64,000 bases of DNA from Thermococcus chitonophagus (GCF_002214605.1 NZ_CP015193.1:1344978-1408977); one strand, 5' to 3'; counted from the stretch's first letter, positions 18,022 through 26,520 are shown. Numbers and translations are program-made. Notes: generated from the letters alone by a model not told the origin.

Positions 18022-18178
18022 GGCCGGAACCCAGGAGATGAGCCGAAACCGGCAACGGGAGTAGGTAATCCTTGGGTTCCGTTGGGGCGATGGCGCCCGC
18101 CCGGGGCTTCGAGCCCGAACCGCCTCCCGTTGGGAGGCTGATGGCGCCTATTCTGAAAGCTTTACGGGAGGCGAGAGT
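18022..18178 (+). ncRNA. Structured 157-nt leader with a fluoride (crcB-type) riboswitch
   Basis: Two domains. Domain 1 (18026-18080): GGAACCCA pairs with TGGGTTCC, extended by GGA/TCC, enclosing a GCCG/CGGC hairpin; not recognised. Domain 2 (18084-18154) matches the fluoride aptamer: GGGC-GATGGCGCCC-GCCC (P1 hairpin), an extra GGGCT/AGCCC hairpin, AACC, P2 GCCTCCC/GGGAGGC, then CTGATGGCGCCTATTCTG. The loop GGCGCC (18092-18097) and the 3' GGCGCC (18143-18148) can form the pseudoknot. P2's 5' strand CGCCTCCCGT (18121-18130) is perfectly complementary to ACGGGAGGCG (18164-18173), which contains the ribosome-binding site of the next gene. This suggests translational control, on with ligand. Confidence 0.82.
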
Positions 18179-19033
18179 ATGGGCTCGAAGCTGAAGGAGT
18201 TTATTAACTTAGAAAAGGTGCTCGAATACGTTGAAAAGAGAAGACACGATGATGGAGGATACTGTTTCGTATCTCAACTCTCAGATACAAACATAAACGA
18301 CACGTATTATGCCGTAAAGATTTACACTCTACTTGGAATGGAAGTTCCAGAGAAAGAGAAGACAATAGAGTTCCTCTATAACTCGGCACAAATGCAGACA
18401 GCAGCCGTTGGAGTCGCAATGGCCATCGAAGCTCTAGCAATTCTAGGGGCTAAGGATTTGGCTAGAGAGAAGCTAGAGCTACTGTTCAAGAAGTACAATC
18501 CAGTGGAAGGAAAATTTGCCGTTGGATTAGGGGGAAGTGAAGAGTTCGGAACGGCAACACCACTTGAGGCAACTTACTGGGCTTCCAAGGCCATGGAATC
18601 CGTAGACTACAGACCATCTCAGGAAATGAAAGAGAGAATTATGGAGTTCATAATGCAGTACAAAATGGGTGACGGCTTTGGTGTGGAGCACCCGACGACA
18701 ACGATGACATATCAGGCATTGTACTCACTTAACTTCTTGGGACAGAAAATCGACACTAGACATTTTGAGCTCTGTGAAGTTTGTGGGGACTGGGGAGGCT
18801 TCACGGAAGTTCCCAACTCTCTTCCACCATACATAGAGCCAACGTTTTACGCACTGAGAGGACTGCAGATGCTTGGAAAGAGGGCCACATGCATAAGAAG
18901 ACACATTAAGTTCATAAAAGCCTTGCAGAATCCGAACGGGGGATTCAGGAGAAGCTACGAGCTGGGGATTTCAAACTTCCAGAACACATATAGGGCACTC
19001 GCAAGCTTGGATGTACTTGTAAGGTGGCTGTAA
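18179..19033 (+). CDS. Prenyltransferase/squalene-cyclase-type alpha-alpha toroid protein
   Basis: A 284-residue all-helical protein with Gly-rich repeat turns (HDDGGYCFV, GDGFGVEHP, CGDWGGFTE, NPNGGFRRS) typical of the toroid fold shared by protein prenyltransferase beta subunits and terpene cyclases. Cys and His residues occur (FELCEVCGDW, RATCIRRH), but a full zinc site or a cyclase DxDD acid motif is not clear, so enzymatic activity is uncertain. ATG 18179 has GGGAGG seven bases upstream, inside the riboswitch leader. The stop overlaps the ATG of the next coiled-coil gene (TAATG), so the four genes to trm5b form one unit. Confidence 0.8.
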   Translation: MGSKLKEFINLEKVLEYVEKRRHDDGGYCFVSQLSDTNINDTYYAVKIYTLLGMEVPEKEKTIEFLYNSAQMQTAAVGVAMAIEALAILGAKDLAREKLELLFKKYNPVEGKFAVGLGGSEEFGTATPLEATYWASKAMESVDYRPSQEMKERIMEFIMQYKMGDGFGVEHPTTTMTYQALYSLNFLGQKIDTRHFELCEVCGDWGGFTEVPNSLPPYIEPTFYALRGLQMLGKRATCIRRHIKFIKALQNPNGGFRRSYELGISNFQNTYRALASLDVLVRWL

Positions 19034-19344
19034 TGGAGATTTGGGTATCTGAAGAGGATATAGAGTTAATAAAAGCCAATAAGGAGAAGATAGAACAAAT
19101 ACTCAGATCAGAAGACAAACTCAGAGAGCTTCTTCTTTCCCTTAAATTTAAATTTCTTAAAGAACGACAATCTGCTTTAGAAAATAGATTAAGCAGAGTC
19201 TCCACAGAGTATGAAAGACTTGTAAAATTCTATGTACAGGCTGAGAATGACAAGATGAAAATGATGGAGCTAAGACTCAAGCTCCATAGAGAGAACGAGA
19301 GGTTAAGGAGGCAACTAAATGAAAGTCGTCTTCAAAGCAAGTAG
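19033..19344 (+). CDS. Small coiled-coil protein 1
   Basis: A 103-residue, highly charged protein; residues 20-100 look continuously coiled coil, ending RENERLRRQL. Not recognised. The ATG overlaps the stop of the toroid gene (TAATG) and AGGTGG lies seven bases ahead; GTG 19024 is a less likely start. It appears distantly similar in layout to the next gene: a short N-terminal domain, then a helix ending EN-x-RLR-x-x-L. Confidence 0.7.
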   Translation: MEIWVSEEDIELIKANKEKIEQILRSEDKLRELLLSLKFKFLKERQSALENRLSRVSTEYERLVKFYVQAENDKMKMMELRLKLHRENERLRRQLNESRLQSK

Positions 19345-19738
19345 ATGGAACAAAGTTTCTATAGACGTTCCCGAAAAAGCCCTAAAAATGATAGAAAAAA
19401 GTGATTTTGAACTAATTGAAGTAATAAAAGCTATATGCAATGGAGAACTTGAAAACGAATTCTTGAATGACAATTTCGAAAAGATAGAGAAACTGGAGAA
19501 AGAACTCTTTGAGTTGGAAGGTAGATGGTCCTCAATTAGATTCAAAGCCTACCAACTAGCCTTAGATAATAAGAACTTAGCAATTCAACTATCAGGCATG
19601 ATAGCTGAAAATGCACGACTCAGAAAAATGCTTGGATTAGAAGAAGGAGACTACCGAGAAGCTAAAGAACTTATAAAGAGATACCTAGTATTCAGTGGGA
19701 CGGAGAATGGTTCTAGCGGTAAAAGTTCCCAGGACTGA
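19319..19738 (+). CDS. Small coiled-coil protein 2
   Basis: A 139-residue protein with a short beta-like N-terminus (MKVVFKASRWNKVSIDVPEK), a long helix with heptad-like spacing (residues 40-105, including AENARLRKML) and a Ser/Gly tail. Not recognised. It overlaps the upstream gene by 26 bases and trm5b by 32, so translation is probably coupled. The pairing of two coiled-coil proteins suggests a hetero-oligomer, but that is inference. Confidence 0.7.
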   Translation: MKVVFKASRWNKVSIDVPEKALKMIEKSDFELIEVIKAICNGELENEFLNDNFEKIEKLEKELFELEGRWSSIRFKAYQLALDNKNLAIQLSGMIAENARLRKMLGLEEGDYREAKELIKRYLVFSGTENGSSGKSSQD

Positions 19739-20708
19739 GGGAGAGAAAGTTAGGAGGAAGTTACTCGAGCGTGGCGTGCTCGATAGGGGATACAAGATAA
19801 AAGTTGAGGGGGACTACATTCTCATCCCCGTAACTTCTGAGGTTGAGGGATTTGATATTGTTGATGTTGAGCTTGAAAAAGCAGAGAGAAGACCACACAG
19901 TTATAGAGAGGTAGTAAAGATACCAGAAACCCTACAAAAATTCCTTCCAAGCTCGTTCGACATAATAGGGGACATAGCGATAATAGAGATACCCGAGGAG
20001 CTCAAAGGATATGAGAGAGAAATTGGGGAGGCAATAATAAAGGTTCACAAGAACGTTAAGGCAGTATTCATGAAGGGAGGAAATGTTGAAGGAGAATACA
20101 GGGTCAGAGAGCTTATTCCCATAGCGGGAGAAAAGAGAACTGAAACCATCCACAGGGAGAACGGGATAAGGCTGAAGCTCGATGTTGCTAAGGTTTACTT
20201 CTCCCCCCGCCTAGCAACTGAGAGGATGAGGATATTTAACAGGACAAAAGCCAGAGAAGTTGTTTTCGATATGTTCGCGGGCGTTGGCCCTTACTCAATC
20301 TTGCTGGCTAAGAAGGCAAAAATTGTCTTTGCGTGCGATATAAATCCCTGGGCCATAAGATACATGGAGCAGAATATAAAGCTGAACAAGACATGGAACG
20401 TCGTTCCAATCTTAGGAGATGCCAGAGAAGTTGCGAAGAAAGTCAAAGCGGACAGGATAATAATGAACCTGCCAAGGTTTGCCAAAGATTTCTTAAGGGA
20501 AGCATTCACAAGCGCTAAGAATGGAACAATTATCCACTACTATGGATTCGGACCAGAGAAAGATCCCTTCGAAGACCACATTTGGGCTATTAAGAGGGTA
20601 GCCCGAGAATTCAACGCTGACGTTGAAATACTGGATAAAAGGATAATAAGGAACTATGCTCCCAGGCGGTACAACATAGCCATAGACTTCAAGGTCACCT
20701 TTTCATAA
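19707..20708 (+). CDS. trm5b: tRNA (guanine37-N1)-methyltransferase, Trm5b type
   Basis: A 333-residue SAM-dependent methyltransferase making m1G37, which prevents frameshifting and, in tRNA-Phe, leads into wyosine synthesis. Visible are the N-terminal D1/D2 region, [30 protein letters not shown] split across the D2/D3 boundary, SAM motif [20 protein letters not shown], and the NLP catalytic loop (MNLPRFA). The sequence agrees with Trm5b rather than Trm5a of Pyrococcus, whose equivalent loop is different. ATG 19707 is chosen over GTG 19695 because the protein then starts at the conserved MVLAVKVP. The 3' end overlaps fen1 by 14 bases. Confidence 0.92.
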   Translation: MVLAVKVPRTEGEKVRRKLLERGVLDRGYKIKVEGDYILIPVTSEVEGFDIVDVELEKAERRPHSYREVVKIPETLQKFLPSSFDIIGDIAIIEIPEELKGYEREIGEAIIKVHKNVKAVFMKGGNVEGEYRVRELIPIAGEKRTETIHRENGIRLKLDVAKVYFSPRLATERMRIFNRTKAREVVFDMFAGVGPYSILLAKKAKIVFACDINPWAIRYMEQNIKLNKTWNVVPILGDAREVAKKVKADRIIMNLPRFAKDFLREAFTSAKNGTIIHYYGFGPEKDPFEDHIWAIKRVAREFNADVEILDKRIIRNYAPRRYNIAIDFKVTFS

Positions 20709-21720
20709 ACCAGCTCTCCAGTGTCGACTGTCTTCCTGCCCTAACTGCCTTTTTAAGCCTCTCTAATCCATTTTTTACTCTCTCCTCGCTGAAGTCATGC
20801 TCATCGCAGAGGAACTTTAGAATCCCTTCCTCATCAGGCTCCTTCCACTGCAACTTGTATTCGTCGGTCACGGGAGGATTGAGGAAGAACTCTTTGATGG
20901 CATATAGGTCAACTTCACTCTGCTTCTGGAACTTGGCCAAGGGATCCTTCGAGTGCCTAACTATTTCCAATGCCTTCTTTGGTCCTATACCCTTTATTCC
21001 CCCAGGGTTATAGTCCGTGCCAACGAGAATGGCCAGCTCAATCAGCTTCTCCCTCGTAAGCTTTAGCGAGGAGAGAACTTCCTCAAGTACAACGAGTTCT
21101 GGCTTAACTTCCACGTAAACGTTCTTCCCAGGGAGTTTCCTCTTTCCAGTTATGGTAAGGTTCCTAACTAACCTGGGTGCTCCAAATAGAAGTGAGTCAT
21201 AATCCTGGCTTGCAGAAGCGTAAACGTGGCCCTTAGATGCCATGTAAGCTGCTTGGGCCTCACCCTCACTTGGGGCTTGAACAACTGGAATGCCCATCAG
21301 CTCAAGTAGCTTCTTTGCATCCTCAATCAGCATCTCATTAACCCTAGTGGCCCTCTGGGCGTACTTTCTCGCCTCTTCTATATCACCCTTTGCAAGTGCT
21401 TCCCTCCATTTAACTTCTGCCTCTTCCCTAGCCTCCTTTCTCTTCTCTAGCTCCTTCTTTTTGAACTCCGGAGGCTTTCCATCGAAAACGTAAGCTGGCT
21501 TAATTCCTGCTTCCATTAGATTTATCGTCCTATAGAAGAGACCACTGAGGTGAGAGGTTATTCTTCCCTTAGAATCCATCAGTGGAGTACCATCTCTCTG
21601 CCTTATCGTGGACAGGAACTGGTAAATGGCGTTAAGGGCATCAATAGCAACCTTTTTCCCATATAAGTTCTCAAGCTCTATTTCCTTTCGTGGAATTAGC
21701 TCACCTATGGGAACACCCAT
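20695..21720 (-). CDS. fen: Flap endonuclease 1
   Basis: A 341-residue FEN-1/XPG nuclease that removes 5' flaps in Okazaki-fragment maturation and repair. The N domain has [13 protein letters not shown] and [11 protein letters not shown], the I domain has [12 protein letters not shown] and [13 protein letters not shown], a helix-hairpin-helix is present at [18 protein letters not shown], and the C-terminus carries the PCNA-binding motif QSTLESWF. Length is normal for the family. A box C/D RNA gene on the same strand lies 9 bases upstream of the start codon. Confidence 0.97.
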   Translation of the reverse strand: MGVPIGELIPRKEIELENLYGKKVAIDALNAIYQFLSTIRQRDGTPLMDSKGRITSHLSGLFYRTINLMEAGIKPAYVFDGKPPEFKKKELEKRKEAREEAEVKWREALAKGDIEEARKYAQRATRVNEMLIEDAKKLLELMGIPVVQAPSEGEAQAAYMASKGHVYASASQDYDSLLFGAPRLVRNLTITGKRKLPGKNVYVEVKPELVVLEEVLSSLKLTREKLIELAILVGTDYNPGGIKGIGPKKALEIVRHSKDPLAKFQKQSEVDLYAIKEFFLNPPVTDEYKLQWKEPDEEGILKFLCDEHDFSEERVKNGLERLKKAVRAGRQSTLESWFMKR

Positions 21721-21729
21721 AATATCACC

Positions 21730-21780
21730 TCAGCCTACCGGTGTGCTCATCACCTCTCAGATGAGGGGAAGGTTCATCAT
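21730..21780 (-). ncRNA. Box C/D guide RNA upstream of fen1
   Basis: On the minus strand: box C ATGATGA (21774-21780), 13-nt guide, D' CTGA (21757-21760), C' TGATGA (21747-21752), 13-nt guide, D CTGA (21730-21733). Guide complements are ATGAGGGGAAGGT (D') and CCTACCGGTGTGC (D). It ends about ten bases before the fen1 start codon, so it could be excised from, or act as the leader of, the fen1 transcript. Target sites were not verified. Confidence 0.88.
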
Positions 21781-21813
21781 CTGATCTTATCTTGAATTCC
21801 GAGGATTATTAAG

Positions 21814-22191
21814 TTAATCATTTGGATTATCTTTTGTTAGATTAACGTATATCCATCCAAGCACAAATATTACTGCCGAAAAGCCAATAAGAACCTTGAA
21901 GTCATACATTTTCCCTATCATGATCTTTCTAACTATAGCCATTATTCCCAGTTCTGCAATCCTCCTCATGCTTACGTGATGTTCCCTTAAGTAGAGAGAT
22001 AGGAGTTCATACATCTCAAGTAAGATTAAAACGAGTAGAAAATTCTCAAGTGCCAATTCAAGATTTCCAGAGAGGAGATGGATCACAGTCTTATACAACG
22101 CTACACTGATGAATCCTATTACAACTATCTCAAGCAAAGCCACGATAATGTCGAATACTGAAGTGAGCACTGAAACTATACTCCCACGCAT
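21814..22191 (-). CDS. PsiE-family membrane protein
   Basis: A 125-residue protein with four hydrophobic helices and the segment YLREHHVSMRRIAELGIMAI, which matches the phosphate-starvation-inducible PsiE family. Function of the family is unknown. It lies between the transporter operon and the box C/D RNA gene, 27 bp from the ABC ATPase gene. Confidence 0.75.
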   Translation of the reverse strand: MRGSIVSVLTSVFDIIVALLEIVVIGFISVALYKTVIHLLSGNLELALENFLLVLILLEMYELLSLYLREHHVSMRRIAELGIMAIVRKIMIGKMYDFKVLIGFSAVIFVLGWIYVNLTKDNPND

Positions 22192-22218
22192 TGCAAGGAG
22201 AATAAAAAGAGAAGGTAT

Positions 22219-23199
22219 TTAAGCCTTAGCATAAAGCCAACAGGCCACAAAGTGATCCTTTTCAACTTCCACCATTGGGGGCTCCTTTTTATCGCATAGT
22301 CCTGCTTTAGCGTAGGGACACCTCGGGTGGAACCTACAACCTTCCGGCGGATTAATGGGGCTTGGTGGCTCTCCTGTAACCTTCATCCTCTTCTTTTTCA
22401 TTTCTCTCGCGATATCCGGATCTGGTATCGGTATAGCCGAGAGGAGCATCTGGGTGTAGGGGTGTAATGGATTCTCGAAGATCCTATCGGCGGGACCTAC
22501 TTCAACTAACTTGCCCAAGTACATCACACCAATCCTGTCGCTCATGTACTTAACTACACCCAAGTCGTGACTTATAAACAGGTATGTGAATCCGTGCTTC
22601 TCTTGAAGTTCCTTCAGGGTATTAAGGATGTTCGCCTGAACTGAAACGTCCAATGCTGATGTCGGCTCATCCAACACTATGAACTCGGGCTTTAACGCGA
22701 GAAGCCTAGCTAAGGCTATTCTCTGCCTCTGACCTCCGGAGAATTCATGAGGATAACGGTAGAGGTGCATCTCATTAAGACCAACACTTTCCAGTAGCTT
22801 TATCACGAATTCTTCCGGATCATCAACCTGAATTCCATGAAATCTTACCGGCTCCATGATTATTTGGAAGACGGTCTGCCTTGGATTAAGTGAAGAATAG
22901 GGATCCTGGAACATTATCTGAGCCTTCCTTCTGAACCACTTAAGCTCCTCACCTTTTAGCTTTGTAACGTCCTTGCCCATGAATATTATCTTACCATCGG
23001 TAGGCTCAATTAGCCTGAGTATTGTCCTTCCGGTTGTGGTCTTTCCACAACCACTTTCTCCTACTAGTCCAAATGTCTCACCCTTTCTTATTTCGAAGCT
23101 TACCCCATCAACTGCTTTTACCCATCCGACGGTTCTGAAGAGTCCTCTGACAGGGAAGTATTTCTTTAGATTTTCAACCTTAAGTACAGGCTCGGCCAT
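22219..23199 (-). CDS. Peptide/oligosaccharide ABC transporter ATPase, OppF/DppF type
   Basis: A 326-residue ATPase: Walker A GESGCGKTT, Q-loop IMFQDPYSSLNPR, signature EFSGGQRQRIALAR, Walker B FIVLDEPTSALD, H-loop FISHDLG. The C-terminus has the cysteine-containing oligopeptide-transporter extension (CRFHPRCPYAKAGLC), a possible Fe-S or metal site seen in Opp/Dpp ATPases. GAGGTGAT precedes the ATG. Last gene of the substrate-binding protein / permease / ATPase cluster. Confidence 0.92.
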   Translation of the reverse strand: MAEPVLKVENLKKYFPVRGLFRTVGWVKAVDGVSFEIRKGETFGLVGESGCGKTTTGRTILRLIEPTDGKIIFMGKDVTKLKGEELKWFRRKAQIMFQDPYSSLNPRQTVFQIIMEPVRFHGIQVDDPEEFVIKLLESVGLNEMHLYRYPHEFSGGQRQRIALARLLALKPEFIVLDEPTSALDVSVQANILNTLKELQEKHGFTYLFISHDLGVVKYMSDRIGVMYLGKLVEVGPADRIFENPLHPYTQMLLSAIPIPDPDIAREMKKKRMKVTGEPPSPINPPEGCRFHPRCPYAKAGLCDKKEPPMVEVEKDHFVACWLYAKA

Positions 23200-23209
23200 T
23201 TAAATCACC

Positions 23210-24190
23210 TCAATACAAGTGACAAGCAACAAAGTGACCTGGCTCAATTTCTTTCAACTCTGGAACTTTCTGCTTGCAGATATCCATAACCCTTGGACAT
23301 CTCGGATGGAATCTACATCCCGATGGAGGAGTTATTAGGTTTGGCACGGTTCCTGGGATAGCCTCAAGCTTCTCTATCTTAGTCATTGGATTAGGAACGG
23401 CCTTCAGGAGACCCTGGGTGTATGGATGCAATGGGTTCTTGAATATCTGATCGACGCTCCCTATCTCTACTATCTTTCCAGCGTACATCACTGCAACCCT
23501 ATCTGCTGTCTCAGCCACTACACCCAAGTTGTGAGTTATCAGTATTATAGTGGCCTTGTATTCTTTCTTCATCTTCTCCAGCAATTCAAGAATCTGAGCC
23601 TGAACGGTCACATCCAAGGCCGTTGTTGGTTCATCAGCTATCAGTATCCTGGGATTGTTTGATACCCCAATTCCAATGACAACTCTCTGCTTCATACCAC
23701 CTGAGAGCTCATGCGGATAGTTGTTTACTCTCCTCTCTGGATCAGGTATCAGGACTGATTTGAGGATTTGAATAGCCTTCTGGATGCCCTCTTTTATACT
23801 CTTGATCTTTCCGTGAACTTCCATCGCTTCAGCTATCTGGTACCCAACGGTGTAGAGGGGATCCAAGGAGGAGTGTGGATCTTGGAAAATGTAAGCAATC
23901 TCGTTGCCTCTAATCTGCCTTATTTCTTCTTCGCTAAGCTTTAGCAAATCAACAACACTACCATCTTCTCTATGGTAGAGAACTTGCCCCTCAACTATTC
24001 TTCCCGGGCTCTCGATCAGTTGCGTTAATGCTCTGGATGTAACACTCTTTCCACATCCTGTTTCACCTACCAATGCGAAGGTTTCTCCCTTGTAAACGTC
24101 AAAGGACACCTTTTCTATGGCCTTCACAATTCCTGCGTAAGTGTAAAAGTGAACGGTGAGATTTCTAACTTGGAGGATGGGTTCAGGCAC
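23210..24190 (-). CDS. Peptide/oligosaccharide ABC transporter ATPase, OppD/DppD type
   Basis: A 326-residue ATPase: Walker A GETGCGKSV, Q-loop YIFQDPHSSLDPL, signature ELSGGMKQRVVIG, Walker B ILIADEPTTALD, H-loop LITHNLG, and the C-terminal CRFHPRCPRVMDIC motif. I use GTG 24190 as start (MPEPILQ...) because GGAGGGTGAGG is placed for it; GTG 24199 would leave almost no spacing. It overlaps the permease gene upstream by a few bases. Confidence 0.9.
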   Translation of the reverse strand: MPEPILQVRNLTVHFYTYAGIVKAIEKVSFDVYKGETFALVGETGCGKSVTSRALTQLIESPGRIVEGQVLYHREDGSVVDLLKLSEEEIRQIRGNEIAYIFQDPHSSLDPLYTVGYQIAEAMEVHGKIKSIKEGIQKAIQILKSVLIPDPERRVNNYPHELSGGMKQRVVIGIGVSNNPRILIADEPTTALDVTVQAQILELLEKMKKEYKATIILITHNLGVVAETADRVAVMYAGKIVEIGSVDQIFKNPLHPYTQGLLKAVPNPMTKIEKLEAIPGTVPNLITPPSGCRFHPRCPRVMDICKQKVPELKEIEPGHFVACHLY

Positions 24191-25340
24191 TTTCCTCACC
24201 CTCCTTCTTGCTCTTCTTGACCTTGAACTCTATACTCCTTCTAGTCTTTGGATCGAGAATATCTCTCAATCCATCACCAAGCAGGTTCCATCCCAGGGCC
24301 GTCAGCAGAACCACTAGTCCCGGATAGAACACCAGCCACCAGCATCTCGGGAAGTACTGAGCACCGTCGTAAACTATCCTACCCCAGTCCGCTATTGGTG
24401 GTGTTGCACCTAGACCAAGGAAGCTCAGTCCCGCCTCCATTAGCACTACTCCACCGAAGTCAAGTGTTATGTAAACTAGAATTGGACCGATAATGTTGGG
24501 GAGAATGTGTCTGAAGAGTATCGTTCTCGTGGGAAGTCCTATAGCCCTAGCGGCTTCAACGTAGAGCTTTTCCCTCTCGGTTAGTGTCGAACCTCTTGTA
24601 ATTCTAGCATATCCTGGCCACCATACGATTATCATTGCAACTATAACCGCAAGCAACCTTCCCAGGTTACCGGCCTCTCTCTTATCTAAGGCAAATATTG
24701 CAAGTACTATCTTCTCTAGAAGGGGATGACTTGTAATCAACGCCTGAAGCCTATCAGGTAGCACAGCGGAAAATGCTATTGCAAGTATCAATGCCGGGAA
24801 TGAAAGGAACATGTCCGTTATACGCATTATCAGCTCATCTACTTTTCCTCCATAGTATCCAGCCACCAAACCTAAAATTATTCCCAGTGGGACTCCAAAG
24901 GCAATGACTATTATTGAGATGACGAAACTAGTTCTAGCACCTTGCAGAATAAGGCTGAGCAGGTCTCTACCGTAATGATCCGACCCCAGAGGGTAGTATA
25001 TCACGGTATTGTTGTAATACTCTAATGTGGCCTTGCTCCCTGGGGGAACTAGGTAAACCTGGCTATAGTTAGAGGTATAGAGCGTTGGGAAGAAGTTATA
25101 CTTCCATGGGGCAAGATATGGACCAAATATACCAACAAATATAAAGAGTATTACAAGGAACAAGCCTATTAGGGCTGGGGGGGATCTATTGAGGGCGTAA
25201 AGCATTAATCTCCATTCCTCTAACTTTGATCTGTTCTTTTCCATCCAGCCCTTCTTGAATAAGCTTATGAATTTACCTAAAGCAATTACAAATTTATCAG
25301 CGAGCTTGTCTAGTATGCTCTTCTTATATTCCTCTTGCAT
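24183..25340 (-). CDS. Peptide/oligosaccharide ABC transporter permease, DppC/OppC type
   Basis: A 385-residue inner-membrane permease with a long cytoplasmic N-terminus, about six helices and the EAA loop YVEAARAIGLPTRTILFRHI near residue 270. The periplasm-side insertion after helix 1 (residues 80-120) is longer than in bacterial DppC. GGGGTGAG precedes the ATG. Confidence 0.9.
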   Translation of the reverse strand: MQEEYKKSILDKLADKFVIALGKFISLFKKGWMEKNRSKLEEWRLMLYALNRSPPALIGLFLVILFIFVGIFGPYLAPWKYNFFPTLYTSNYSQVYLVPPGSKATLEYYNNTVIYYPLGSDHYGRDLLSLILQGARTSFVISIIVIAFGVPLGIILGLVAGYYGGKVDELIMRITDMFLSFPALILAIAFSAVLPDRLQALITSHPLLEKIVLAIFALDKREAGNLGRLLAVIVAMIIVWWPGYARITRGSTLTEREKLYVEAARAIGLPTRTILFRHILPNIIGPILVYITLDFGGVVLMEAGLSFLGLGATPPIADWGRIVYDGAQYFPRCWWLVFYPGLVVLLTALGWNLLGDGLRDILDPKTRRSIEFKVKKSKKEGEESA

Positions 25341-25353
25341 TCTAACTCACCCC

Positions 25354-26352
25354 TTAGTATCTAACTCTTGGATCTATGATCGCATACAGTATATCAACAA
25401 TCAGGTTCGTTATGACGTATATCAGGGCATAGATGAAGGTTATTGCAACCACTACAGGGAAGTCAAGGTTCTGTATCGCCTGCACGGCATAGCTACCCAT
25501 GCCAGGAAGCCCAAATACCGTCTCTGTAATTGGAGTACCTCCGAGCAATCCTCCAAACTGCAGACCAAGAACCGTTATTATCGGAACTAGAGCATTCTTG
25601 AGAGCATGCTTGTATATCCTCATCTTTGGTACTCCTTTTGCTTTCAGGAACTGGACAAAGTCAGAGCTCAAAGCTTCAAGGAAGCTGTTCCTCACAAATC
25701 TAGCTGTGACTCCCATGCCAAGAAATCCAAGGGTAAATCCTGGAAGCCAAAATCTTGCTAAGTGTTGCTTAAAGAGATCAAACTGCCCACGCAGGAGAGC
25801 ATCTATCATTGGCACATGAGTTATTGGCTTTGGTATTGGCGGGACTCCTGCAATTGTCGTTATCCTATATTTAACAAAGAATATGTATAGCATTAGGTAT
25901 CCTAGCCAGAATGCAGGTGTCGAAACTCCGAGTAGTGCAAATATCCTAACAGCTGTGTCTATCCAGCTGTTCCTCTTTAGGGCTGAAATTATACCCAGAG
26001 GAATACCAATTAATAGCATAAATATAAACGCTATTATAGCCAATTGTAACGTTACAGGGAATCTCTTACCAACGTCATACATGACAGGGTTTGATGTCCT
26101 TGGATCTATTATCGTATTTGTTAGGAGACCCTTCATGAGGAAGATGTACTGGTCGTACCATGGTTTGTCTAAGTGATATTGCTTCCTTATTAGTTCTATA
26201 GCCTCCTTAGTTGCTTTTTCTCCACCAGCCCACGCTTTTACGGGATCTGCTGGGATTTTATATGCGATTAGGAACACTATTAACGTCACTCCAATTATCG
26301 TTGGTATAAAAGTTAGCATTCTTCTTATCAGGAACTTTTTTAGGTTCGCCAT
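25354..26352 (-). CDS. Peptide/oligosaccharide ABC transporter permease, DppB/OppB type
   Basis: A 332-residue permease with an N-terminal RRMLTFIPTIIGVTLIVF helix, about six helices, and the EAA loop FVQFLKAKGVPKMRIYKHAL. ATG 26352 is preceded by GGAGGGAC; an upstream in-frame extension (MDVPIPRCEFTCDN...) is not supported. The preceding 168-bp gap to the binding-protein gene contains a T-rich stretch and a possible promoter, so the permease-ATPase genes may be expressed at lower levels than the binding protein. Confidence 0.9.
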   Translation of the reverse strand: MANLKKFLIRRMLTFIPTIIGVTLIVFLIAYKIPADPVKAWAGGEKATKEAIELIRKQYHLDKPWYDQYIFLMKGLLTNTIIDPRTSNPVMYDVGKRFPVTLQLAIIAFIFMLLIGIPLGIISALKRNSWIDTAVRIFALLGVSTPAFWLGYLMLYIFFVKYRITTIAGVPPIPKPITHVPMIDALLRGQFDLFKQHLARFWLPGFTLGFLGMGVTARFVRNSFLEALSSDFVQFLKAKGVPKMRIYKHALKNALVPIITVLGLQFGGLLGGTPITETVFGLPGMGSYAVQAIQNLDFPVVVAITFIYALIYVITNLIVDILYAIIDPRVRY

Positions 26353-26485
26353 TTTTGTCCCTCCATGAACATTATCACATGTAAATTCGCATCTAGGAAT
26401 AGGAACATCCAAATAAAAATAATTTGCTCATCAAAGGTGATAAAACTTTGTCTCTAAGCTTCCTACACTGAAAATATGTTAACTG

Positions 26486-26520
26486 AAAACTTGAAAAATA
26501 AAAATAATATTCAAAGGGAA
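26486..26520 (-). terminator. Probable partial terminator after the binding-protein gene
   Basis: Just past the stop codon at 26521 the minus strand reads TTATTTTTATTTTTC. Archaeal terminators are often simple T tracts. It would let the binding protein be made in excess of the transporter subunits. Evidence is composition only. Confidence 0.4.

Noticed and set aside
18026-18080. Domain 1 of the leader as a SAM-I or yybP-ykoY type riboswitch
   Set aside because: Short resemblances (CCGAAACCGGCAAC, GGGAGTAG) are present, but the multi-helix junctions and conserved loops of those classes are absent.
18022-18178. The leader as an H/ACA guide RNA
   Set aside because: No ACA follows either stem at the needed distance and no pseudouridylation pocket is flanked by suitable stems; the fluoride-aptamer match explains domain 2 better.
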